Shown: one piece after another, positions 7,266-13,578 of the stretch
Numbering within the stretch: the first letter of the stretch is position 1
Layout of the letters: each line of letters begins with the position of its first letter
NCBI GenBank assembly: GCA_037131655.1
Contig: JBAXQP010000041.1
Span: 1-13,578, forward strand
Source: a bacterium
Lineage (GTDB): Bacteria; Armatimonadota; Fimbriimonadia; Fimbriimonadales; JBAXQP01
Length of the DNA stretch: 13,578 nucleotides
Reading direction: 5' to 3'
The notes under the pieces: generated by a model
Databases searched by the model: none
The model's input: only the letters and a program-made list of their open reading frames with translations
Told to the model about the DNA's origin: nothing
Program-made: the position numbers and the translations under genes

Positions 7266-8378
7266 ATGAGTATGCACCGATTTGCTTTTATCATTCATCC
7301 CTTAGATGCAAAAAAGGATATGGCACGGAAGTATCCTTGGGCACGCTGGCTGCCTGAGTCGGTCATTAACCTCTTGCTGAAACATAAAAAGCCAATGCAT
7401 GTTTCAGAGATTAAAGGAATAGTCTCACCGACAGGCGCAGAGGCTACCGGTTGCTTTATAGGCTGTCCTCTAACACCCAAGCAAATGCAGACCCTTCCGC
7501 TAGAATTTGTTTATGACAAGATAATTCAGTGCGGCAAACTTGCTGAAGAGTTAGGCGCGGAGCTAATTGGGTTAGGCGCTTTCACTAGTGTGGTAGGTGA
7601 TGGTGGTATCACAATAGCCAATAATCTAAAAGCAGCGGTTACTACCGGTAATTCCTATACGGTTGCCACTGCCTTGGAAGGCACGCTTAAAGCTGCTGAG
7701 TTGATGGACATCGATATCCCGAATGCAACAGTAGCGGTAGTCGGGGCTACTGGTTCGATTGGACGTACTTGCGCTTTGGTGATGGCAGCCCAAGCAGGAA
7801 AGATAATTTTGATTGGAAGGTCTCAGGAGAAACTTGCTGCTCTGGAGGCTGAGGTTCGTGGTTCTGCACGCGGGGAAGTAGTGATTGAGACAGATGTTAA
7901 TCATGGATTAAAGGATGCCGACGTAGTCATCACGGTTACTAGCGCCGGGATGCCGATTATTCATCCTCAGCATTTGAAATCGGGAGCTGTAGTATGCGAT
8001 GTTGCGCGGCCACGGGATGTCTCCAAACGTGTCGTTAAAGAAAGAAACGATGTGTTAGTAATTGAAGGTGGTGTAGTGCAGGCGCCAGGGAACGTTGAGT
8101 TTAATTTCAACTTTGGTTTCCCTCCGGGAACAGCTTATGCTTGTATGTCCGAGACAATGATTTTAGCGCTTGAAGGGTGTATTGAGAACTTTACTTTAGG
8201 AAAAGAAGTTAGTATAGAGCAGGTCAATGAAATCACGACATTAGCAAAGAAACATGGCTTCCAGTTAGCCGGTTTCCGCAGTTTTGAAAAAGCTTTGACT
8301 GAGCAACAGATAGAAACGGTCAGAAATAACGCTCGAAACAAGAAACCGAAGTTGATAGCGAATGATCTAGTTAATTAA
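7266..8378 (+). CDS. Rossmann reductase related to cyanobacterial long-chain acyl-ACP reductase (AAR-like, COG5322 type)
   Basis: A 370-residue soluble NAD(P)-dependent enzyme. Its N-terminal half carries GLGAFTSVV and TTGNSYT (126-132), matching ALGGFSSIV and TTGNTHT of cyanobacterial acyl-ACP reductase. The Rossmann motif VAVVGATGSIG has its glycines at 160, 163 and 166. The C-terminal part has IEGGVVQ, then AYACMSETMILALEG, where Cys293 aligns with the cysteine (about 294) that forms the acyl-thioester in cyanobacterial AAR, and KKHGFQL near the end. Cyanobacterial AAR makes fatty aldehydes from acyl-ACP and is paired with an aldehyde-deformylating oxygenase. No such gene is present here, so the substrate may be another acyl thioester. 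Such homologues are often mislabelled shikimate or amino-acid dehydrogenase. Start: ATG with GGAG 12 bases upstream; a second ATG lies two codons later. Family relation is firm, substrate is not. Confidence 0.82.
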   Translation: MSMHRFAFIIHPLDAKKDMARKYPWARWLPESVINLLLKHKKPMHVSEIKGIVSPTGAEATGCFIGCPLTPKQMQTLPLEFVYDKIIQCGKLAEELGAELIGLGAFTSVVGDGGITIANNLKAAVTTGNSYTVATALEGTLKAAELMDIDIPNATVAVVGATGSIGRTCALVMAAQAGKIILIGRSQEKLAALEAEVRGSARGEVVIETDVNHGLKDADVVITVTSAGMPIIHPQHLKSGAVVCDVARPRDVSKRVVKERNDVLVIEGGVVQAPGNVEFNFNFGFPPGTAYACMSETMILALEGCIENFTLGKEVSIEQVNEITTLAKKHGFQLAGFRSFEKALTEQQIETVRNNARNKKPKLIANDLVN

Positions 8379-8403
8379 TCAGTAAGAGATAAGAGTGTCG
8401 AGT

Positions 8404-8409
8404 AAGAGG
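8404..8409 (+). promoter_or_regulatory. Ribosome-binding site that sets the glycosyltransferase start
   Basis: AAGAGG with a 6-base spacer to ATG at 8416. An in-frame GTG at 8395 has only a weak AGAGA upstream, so the ATG is preferred. Confidence 0.5.
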
Positions 8410-8415
8410 TTGCGT

Positions 8416-9750
8416 ATGCATTCAGATACAACATCAGACAATCCTCAATTTTGGCTAAGTCGAAAAATCGAACTTAGATGGGTCATTGTCTTGCTGGCGC
8501 TGGCTTTGCTTGTGAGATGTTCTAACCTTGTTTATCGGGTACCCATTTGGGGTGATGAACCTTCATATCGAATGATAGCTGTGAATATCCTCGAAGGAAA
8601 GGGGTTCCAAGAAGGACATTATTATGCATGGCGTTACCCCGGATACTGTTATTTCATAGCGGGAACTTTATTGCTCGAAAAGCAAACTGGCTCGGAGCCG
8701 TTCGCAGCAAGAACCACGGTTGCGGCACAAATTCTGATGTCTGTTTTAGGATGCTATCTACTTTATAGGTTGATAAAACAGATTTTTGGGACACGAGCAG
8801 CGTTGATAGCTTTAGCTCTGATAACCTTTTATATCCCCCAAATACGCCTTCCTGGACGGCTATTTTCCGAGAACCTCTCATTGCCGCTCTTTCTTTTGTT
8901 TTGGTGCATTTACATATCGTTCAGAAAGCGTCCGAGTTTTCTGAACGTCTTAGGAATGGGTGTCTGTGCCGGAGTGGTCGGATTATGCCGAGAAACGGCT
9001 CTTGCATTTATACTTGTTGTACTTATCGCAGAGCTGGCGACTAGGATGCGAGCCGTTAGGCTATCTGCGCTTGCTCCGATTCTAGGGGTATTTCTATTTC
9101 TTGGGCTAACGCTTTCGCCATGGTTGATTCGCAACTATCTTCTATTTCATAAGATAACATCAATTACCACTAACGCGCCGATTAACATTTACTATGGCGC
9201 TCAACCTAATGCAACCGGCTTTTGCACGATGGACAATCTTGGTCCACCCTACAGCTTGGTATTGGTTGAGCCTCCAAATACTTCCCATCGGCACGATCCT
9301 GCTAATGGAATATATGAGGAAATTGAGGTTGGGCGTTCTCAACTCCAGGCATCTATTGATTACGTTCGCCACAATCCGCTCGCCTGGACGCTTTTAGGGT
9401 TTAAGAAAGCTGCCTACTCCTGGGTGCTTCCTTCAATGACTTTCTTCAACCCACAATCAAAAACAGAACAGGTATTCGCTCATATTTGGGATGCTAATTA
9501 TTTACTAATCCTCATCCCAGGTTTGATGGGCGCTTGGCGCTTAAGACGACGCTTCTTTGAGCTATTACCTGGGTATAGCACTTTAATAGTGCCTACTTTT
9601 CTTTCGATACTGACTGTAGTATTGACGCGATATCGTATGCCAACCGATTTTGGGCTTATCTTATTTGCGAGTGTTCAATATGCTTTTTGGTGGGAAGGTC
9701 GACTTTCTCGCTCATCAAAGACGGAACTTGCAGACGCTTCTTTAAGTTAG
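8416..9750 (+). CDS. GT39/ArnT-like (GT-C fold) integral membrane glycosyltransferase
   Basis: A 444-residue polytopic protein of the inner membrane. A short cytoplasmic N terminus leads into TM1 (about 21-38). It is followed by the hallmark first extracytoplasmic loop WGDEPSY with Asp47-Glu48, then A-x-N-I-L-E-G-K-G-F, as in ArnT/PMT-type enzymes that use lipid-linked sugar donors. About nine to eleven further hydrophobic segments follow, with LSPWLIRNY near the middle and TRYRMP just before the last segment, both familiar in this superfamily. Acceptor and sugar cannot be told. It begins 37 bases after the reductase gene. Its stop codon overlaps the ribosome-binding site of the following SIS-domain gene, so the two are probably translated together, which hints at a (amino)sugar-related role. 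An upstream GTG at 8395 would add seven residues. Confidence 0.83.
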   Translation: MHSDTTSDNPQFWLSRKIELRWVIVLLALALLVRCSNLVYRVPIWGDEPSYRMIAVNILEGKGFQEGHYYAWRYPGYCYFIAGTLLLEKQTGSEPFAARTTVAAQILMSVLGCYLLYRLIKQIFGTRAALIALALITFYIPQIRLPGRLFSENLSLPLFLLFWCIYISFRKRPSFLNVLGMGVCAGVVGLCRETALAFILVVLIAELATRMRAVRLSALAPILGVFLFLGLTLSPWLIRNYLLFHKITSITTNAPINIYYGAQPNATGFCTMDNLGPPYSLVLVEPPNTSHRHDPANGIYEEIEVGRSQLQASIDYVRHNPLAWTLLGFKKAAYSWVLPSMTFFNPQSKTEQVFAHIWDANYLLILIPGLMGAWRLRRRFFELLPGYSTLIVPTFLSILTVVLTRYRMPTDFGLILFASVQYAFWWEGRLSRSSKTELADASLS

Positions 9751-9760
9751 GGGACTAAAA

Positions 9761-10798
9761 ATGACGTTAATGCAGCAGGAAATTCATCAACAGCCTGAAA
9801 CTATCAGAGCCGTTGCTTATGCTGAGGTAGAACCAGCTCGATGCCTTGCACAGGCGATGCGCGAAAGGGATATTAAGTACGCAATCATTGCTGCTCGTGG
9901 CACGTCCGATCATGCCGCAACCTATGCTCAATACTTATTGGGCATAGAGAACTCATTGCCGGTCGGATTAGCTACCCCGAGCGTACAGACACTCTATGGC
10001 AGGAAAGTAAATTATCGAGACGCTTTGGTAATTGGGATATCTCAATCCGGTGAATCGCCGGATGTAGCTGAAGTTGTTCAGTCAGCCCGAGAAGTCGGAG
10101 CATTGACTGCGAGCATAACAAATAATCCAAATTCACTCGTTGCCCGCACTGCAGAGTTCCCTTTGCGCATTCACTCAGGGTCAGAAAAGAGCGTGGCTGC
10201 GACGAAGACCTATATGGGCACACTGGCTGTTATTGCACTTCTTTCTGAACTTCTTAAAGGTTCAAGTGATCCAGTTGCAGCTTTGAATGATGTCGCCGAT
10301 AAAATGACTATCGCGCTCAAGAAGGAAGAGCAAATCGCACGAGTCGTGGAGCGTTATCGTTATATTCAGCAGTGCGCAATTCTTGCTCGAGGGATTAACT
10401 GGGCGACAGCTTCAGAAGCAGCCCTGAAAATTATTGAGACTAGCTATGTAATGGCAAGGCCTTATTCTTCGGCGGATTTCTTGCATGGTCCCTTCGCTCT
10501 TGTGCATGCGGGATTTCCGGTCATGCTTTTTGCATCTAATGGTCCAACTTTAGGGACGATGCATGAAATAGCCTGTAAACTGAGAGACAATAACGCCGAA
10601 ATTATTGCAATCGCTCGCTCAAAAGATATTTTGGACACTGCAAGAACCGCAATTGAAGTTGAATTCGACATCGAAGAGATATATAGCCCGTTGGTTTATA
10701 TTGTGTATGGACAACTTTTCGCCTGTCATTTAGCGCAGACGATCGGAGTCGATCCTGATAATCCAAGAGGACTGACCAAGGTCACTAGAACTCTTTAA
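9761..10798 (+). CDS. SIS-domain sugar-phosphate isomerase/deaminase, GlmS C-terminal or NagB-II type
   Basis: A 345-residue cytoplasmic protein with two SIS domains and no glutaminase domain. It opens with MQQEIHQQPETIRA, as in GlmS-related isomerases. SIS-1 has ARGTSDHA (45-52), SQSGESPDV and EKSVAATKTY. SIS-2 has LARGINWATASEAALKI, ETSY with Glu226, LHGP with His242, and the C-terminal RGLTKVTRTL with Lys340. In E. coli GlmS the catalytic Glu488, His504 and Lys603 are 16 and 99 residues apart; here the spacing is 16 and 98. This supports an amino- or keto-sugar-6-phosphate isomerase, for example a glucosamine-6-phosphate deaminase of the NagB-II kind, rather than a synthase. AGGGGA overlaps the glycosyltransferase stop, with the ATG 10 bases after it. 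The exact substrate is not decided by sequence. Confidence 0.85.
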   Translation: MTLMQQEIHQQPETIRAVAYAEVEPARCLAQAMRERDIKYAIIAARGTSDHAATYAQYLLGIENSLPVGLATPSVQTLYGRKVNYRDALVIGISQSGESPDVAEVVQSAREVGALTASITNNPNSLVARTAEFPLRIHSGSEKSVAATKTYMGTLAVIALLSELLKGSSDPVAALNDVADKMTIALKKEEQIARVVERYRYIQQCAILARGINWATASEAALKIIETSYVMARPYSSADFLHGPFALVHAGFPVMLFASNGPTLGTMHEIACKLRDNNAEIIAIARSKDILDTARTAIEVEFDIEEIYSPLVYIVYGQLFACHLAQTIGVDPDNPRGLTKVTRTL

Positions 10799-10806
10799 AA
10801 GGGAAA

Positions 10807-10827
10807 GGGCGGGTATTTTACCCGCCC
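10807..10827. terminator. Bidirectional hairpin terminator between convergent genes
   Basis: A perfect 9-bp stem GGGCGGGTA / TACCCGCCC with a 3-base loop lies between the SIS gene stop (10798) and the glycosidase gene stop (10852). On the minus strand it is followed by TTTCCCTTTTAAAG, a good intrinsic-terminator tail. On the plus strand the tail is poor in T, so termination there is likely weaker. Confidence 0.8.
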
Positions 10828-10851
10828 AGTGGTATTGTTCACGGAGCCTTG

Positions 10852-12885
10852 TTATTTGACGCGCATTTGGCACGTCAAAACTTGAGTTGCGTTTGCATCC
10901 AACGAAGCTACTTGCCAAGTAACCGCATGAGTTGTCGCGTTGAAAGTCCCGCCTGAACTGACACTGCCAACAACGATGTCCATCGCAGTAGGAATAGGCA
11001 AACTATAACTAACATTGGTTGCTCGGTCTTTCCCAACATTCGTGCAGGTAATTCGATAGGTAACGATATCCCCTGGCTTGGGGGCTAACGGGGTGGCCAT
11101 AAGACTTATACTCAAGCGAGGAGAACTTAGTAAGATCAGAGCTTGCTTGGAAGGGAGAGTTACTATTCCTGGCCCAAAGGTTACGTTATCTAAATCTTTA
11201 TAGCCGCTTGTTAAATTGTAAGTATAGGATGCACTATCATGAGGATTGACCAAGACCATGCCATTTTCAAACTCGCGCTTAAATAGGCCGCCGGTATTGA
11301 TATCTCCTTGGACGATCTGGTAAGCGCCTGTTGGTTTCCCCAAGTTAACTTCAAGATCGGGGTTCCATTCGATTATTTCCTGGTCCTTTTTCCATATGTG
11401 ACCGGGGGATCCCGTAATATAAGTGTAATAACTTTTATCGCTGTAGCCTAATAAATAGGTGCCCAAGCTAAAGCGTCGAGCAAGGGCATCATCACGTGTT
11501 GAACGGCCAACGATGAAATACCAACGATCACTTCGATATACTTGGCTTAGTAATTTGCCTTTCCAACTGCTGTAGGGATCGCATCTGGCCAAAGGACTGA
11601 AATTGGCAACACCAAGTTCGTAATTTGTTCCATCAACTATTTCCGTCCATGTTTTTCCAGGTTCCTCATACCAGTTAGCATGAGCCATGTTTAGGATAAC
11701 CTTTAATCCAGCGCTTTTTAGTGGTGGAACAACAGTTCTCAGGAAGCTTGTAACTGCTCCTTGCCAAGCGGCATCGGTTTGATATTGCGCAGGAGCTTTT
11801 CCTGTTACTGTGCATTTCGCATGAGCATCAACACAGTCCAAGTACACCCACTTTATCTTCATTCGCGAACAGTAAGTAAGAAGCCTTTGTAAAAAAAGCT
11901 GTTGATAGTCAGTATTACCTATGTCGACAAAAACGAACTTATTGTTTTCATTGAATTGGTTGCCGTCTGTATCTTTGAACAACCAGGTCGGATGGTTATT
12001 TACAACCTCATCCCATCCGATAGGGCTTGAAGGATCTGGCCCGCCATTTATAGCGAGATAGCTCATTCGCGCTACAAGCATAACAGGAGCATCAGGGCGT
12101 ATTCGCATTAGACCACTAATTGGATAATCTGGCTCATACCGGCCGCCTTCGAACTTTTCGATGTCAGTAAGGGCATTATTCTTACTGCAATAACCATAGA
12201 TAATCCAGTTGCGCACGGTGTACTTCTTTGGAACGATATCTGGTTTACCATCGGTAATCACAACATCATCGAACCACACAGTTCCGGATGTCGGGCCTGT
12301 GCCGGTTGCAAGCCTAATATGAAATCGGAACCATGGAGTATTTGCTGGGATTTGAAATTGATAGGTATAGCGTGTCCAGTTTGGCGTCGGTTGAAGAACT
12401 TGCTCAGGCAACAATTCTTGCCTCTCGTTTGTAGTAGGGCTGGTGTTATAATCGCAAAAGATGTGCAGCTTAACATTATTAACAATAGAGCTGGTCTTAA
12501 ACGCGAAAGACATCGTAACTCTATCTCCCGGTTTAACTAAAGAAGAAGTTCTGTCAGTGTATTGCATCTGGCCAATGTTATATTTGGTGCCTCCAAGGGC
12601 ATTAGATATCTGAATATCCACTTTCTGGCTGGATGTTCCAGTTAAAAAAGTGGTGTTATCGATTGAAGGGATAACACCGGCGATTACAGAAGAAGCAAGC
12701 CACCACCCATCCCCAACACCATCACCGTCTTGATCAGATTCGAAATCACCAAAACCATCAATAGTATTAAAAGGTCTTGGTGAAAGGATCTGGGAATTAG
12801 AACTTGAGAAGAAAAACAACATGAATCCAGCAACAAGAACAAGCATATTGACTGCTCTTGATCTAATCAGTATTCTGAAAGGCAT
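10852..12885 (-). CDS. Secreted multidomain putative glycoside hydrolase (GHL15-like) with DUF11 tail
   Basis: A 677-residue exported protein. It has a basic N terminus and a hydrophobic stretch (about 12-26), then SSSNSQ as a likely cleavage area. A beta-rich domain of the CBM4/9 or galactose-binding-like kind follows (about 41-210). It begins with a DxDGDGxGDGW segment that looks calcium-binding and ends WFDDVVITDG. A central TIM-barrel-like region (about 216-585) has VFVDIGN, KWVYLDCVDAH with Asp350 and DGTNYELG with Glu423, the best candidates for catalytic acids in putative glycosyl hydrolase families such as GHL15. The C-terminal 90 residues (PKPGDIVTYRITCTNVG, TNVSYSLPIP) are a DUF11 repeat typical of surface proteins. 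The start at 12885 has GGAG eight bases upstream. In-frame ATG at 12912 (AAGGA upstream) and TTG at 12951 are alternatives. Substrate unknown. Confidence 0.78.
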   Translation of the reverse strand: MPFRILIRSRAVNMLVLVAGFMLFFFSSSNSQILSPRPFNTIDGFGDFESDQDGDGVGDGWWLASSVIAGVIPSIDNTTFLTGTSSQKVDIQISNALGGTKYNIGQMQYTDRTSSLVKPGDRVTMSFAFKTSSIVNNVKLHIFCDYNTSPTTNERQELLPEQVLQPTPNWTRYTYQFQIPANTPWFRFHIRLATGTGPTSGTVWFDDVVITDGKPDIVPKKYTVRNWIIYGYCSKNNALTDIEKFEGGRYEPDYPISGLMRIRPDAPVMLVARMSYLAINGGPDPSSPIGWDEVVNNHPTWLFKDTDGNQFNENNKFVFVDIGNTDYQQLFLQRLLTYCSRMKIKWVYLDCVDAHAKCTVTGKAPAQYQTDAAWQGAVTSFLRTVVPPLKSAGLKVILNMAHANWYEEPGKTWTEIVDGTNYELGVANFSPLARCDPYSSWKGKLLSQVYRSDRWYFIVGRSTRDDALARRFSLGTYLLGYSDKSYYTYITGSPGHIWKKDQEIIEWNPDLEVNLGKPTGAYQIVQGDINTGGLFKREFENGMVLVNPHDSASYTYNLTSGYKDLDNVTFGPGIVTLPSKQALILLSSPRLSISLMATPLAPKPGDIVTYRITCTNVGKDRATNVSYSLPIPTAMDIVVGSVSSGGTFNATTHAVTWQVASLDANATQVLTCQMRVK

Positions 12886-12893
12886 CTTCTTTA

Positions 12894-12897
12894 CTCC
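12894..12897 (-). promoter_or_regulatory. Ribosome-binding site favouring the 12885 start
   Basis: GGAG with an 8-base spacer to the ATG at 12885. The ATG at 12912 has AAGGA at a similar distance, so the choice is not absolute. Confidence 0.45.
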
Positions 12898-12963
12898 GCC
12901 CAACCTACGCATCACTCGGTTCCTTCCATGTGTAAGGTATATGCAGTCCAAGTACTACTGCCA

Positions 12964-12990
12964 TGTATAGCTACTTTTAACGAAAGTCAA
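12964..12990 (-). promoter_or_regulatory. Possible promoter of the glycosidase gene
   Basis: On the minus strand TTGACT (five of six matches to the -35 consensus), a short 15-base spacer, then TATACA (four of six matches to the -10 consensus), about 80 bases before the preferred start. The spacer is suboptimal. The rest of the 12886-13084 gap is AT-rich with no gene seen. Confidence 0.35.
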
Positions 12991-13084
12991 GCCAAAACAC
13001 TAGGATTTAAATACAATTACGTTTATCCTCCCTCTAGCGTTAGCATGTATTTATGTGTTGTGATCGGATGTGAGAGAGTAAGAA

Positions 13085-13578
13085 TTACATCTGGCTTCTA
13101 AGTGTTACCGTTGTTATTTCTGGGCGGCAGAATAGGCGGATGTGGATGAAGCCGGTACCGATGCCTTTTGAGACATAAAGGGTGGGGGCGGTTTGGCGTT
13201 TAATAATTCGGGCGAGTTTTTGTGGGTGGTAAATACCTTGCGAAAGCTGATATTCCAAACGATTGTGACCCAGCAAAGGGCCGATGAATGGCACTCTTAT
13301 TTGCCCCCCATGAGTATGTCCTGCAAAGACAAGATCGACTTTCGGAAATGATGTGTCAGTAGCGATTTGGGGGGAATGGGATAGAAGAATGCGGTAAGGC
13401 TTTTCGACGAAGACCTTTTGGGCGATCGCCTCCGCCAAATTCGCCCGGCCTTTATAAGGATCATCAACACCGATGAGTTGAAAAGGCGTTCCCTGATGCT
13501 CGAGCACTACCGATTCATTAACAAGCATCTGAATACCACCGTCTTTTAAGGCTTGAAGAACTGACTGAGTATCCACCC
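13085..13578 (-). CDS. Calcineurin-like metallophosphoesterase, YkuE type (C-terminal part; gene runs off the right edge)
   Basis: The visible 164 codons are the C-terminal portion of a binuclear-metal phosphoesterase. The order is ALKDGGIQMLVNESVVL, IGVDDP, LLSHSPQ with a metal-ligand His, and DLVFAGHTHGGQIRVPFIGP with the GHTHGGQ metal-binding motif. A C-terminal strand region follows (LYVSKGIGTG, then a short tail ending in RSQM). This order matches YkuE-like phosphohydrolases, membrane-associated or exported enzymes acting on envelope-linked phosphoesters in some bacteria. The N-terminal GDxH and GNHD motifs lie beyond the window, so the enzyme cannot be checked for completeness. The open frame continues through the last base. 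Its promoter is not in view, and it is separated by about 200 bases from the glycosidase gene downstream on the same strand. Confidence 0.92.
   Translation of the reverse strand, partial: VDTQSVLQALKDGGIQMLVNESVVLEHQGTPFQLIGVDDPYKGRANLAEAIAQKVFVEKPYRILLSHSPQIATDTSFPKVDLVFAGHTHGGQIRVPFIGPLLGHNRLEYQLSQGIYHPQKLARIIKRQTAPTLYVSKGIGTGFIHIRLFCRPEITTVTLRSQM

Noticed and set aside
6201..10798. Search for an aldehyde-deformylating oxygenase (ferritin-like diiron protein) beside the AAR-like gene
   Set aside because: None of the plus-strand products has the ExxH diiron motifs or the expected all-helical pattern.
13021..13060. Small gene on the minus strand behind a GAGGGAGGA motif near 13030-13040
   Set aside because: The only start after it (a TTG) opens a frame of a few codons before a stop.

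Overview
The window (13,578 bases, moderate GC) looks like chromosome from a diderm, probably motile, environmental bacterium. The diderm reading rests on a Phe-terminated, signal-peptide-bearing beta-barrel-like protein encoded inside the chemotaxis cluster. The taxon cannot be fixed from the sequence. The mix of a multi-HAMP receptor, a cyanobacterial-AAR-like reductase paired with a 'quinate 5-dehydrogenase'-type protein, and a secreted glycosidase with a DUF11 tail would fit Armatimonadota or a similar lineage; this is inference.

Left half (1-6032, minus strand): a chemosensory operon, read from right to left. The order is a small STAS-domain protein, CheA, CheW, a short CheR with no N-terminal helical domain, a predicted outer-membrane protein, and a methyl-accepting chemotaxis receptor that runs off the left edge. 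CheW and CheR are 4 bases apart, and CheR and the outer-membrane gene are 35 apart. Longer gaps precede cheA (166 bases), cheW (105) and the receptor gene (183, with three potential hairpins). Receptor, coupling protein, kinase and methyltransferase make a working signalling core. CheB and CheY-type regulators are not in the window and must lie elsewhere.

Middle (6201-10798, plus strand): four genes diverging from the chemotaxis operon. The first encodes a protein of the family usually labelled quinate 5-dehydrogenase. The second encodes a Rossmann reductase that aligns along its length with cyanobacterial long-chain acyl-ACP reductase and keeps the cysteine that carries the acyl group there. 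The third encodes a GT39/ArnT-like membrane glycosyltransferase. The fourth encodes a GlmS-isomerase/NagB-II-like SIS protein whose ribosome-binding site overlaps the glycosyltransferase stop codon. The first two probably act together in an undefined pathway. The last two suggest envelope sugar handling.

Right end (10807-13578): a strong bidirectional hairpin terminator separates the SIS gene from a convergent gene for a large secreted, multidomain putative glycoside hydrolase. The C-terminal part of a YkuE-like metallophosphoesterase gene, also on the minus strand, runs off the right edge.

No tRNA, rRNA, CRISPR array, insertion sequence or phage gene was seen. No stretch longer than 300 bases lacks a gene.
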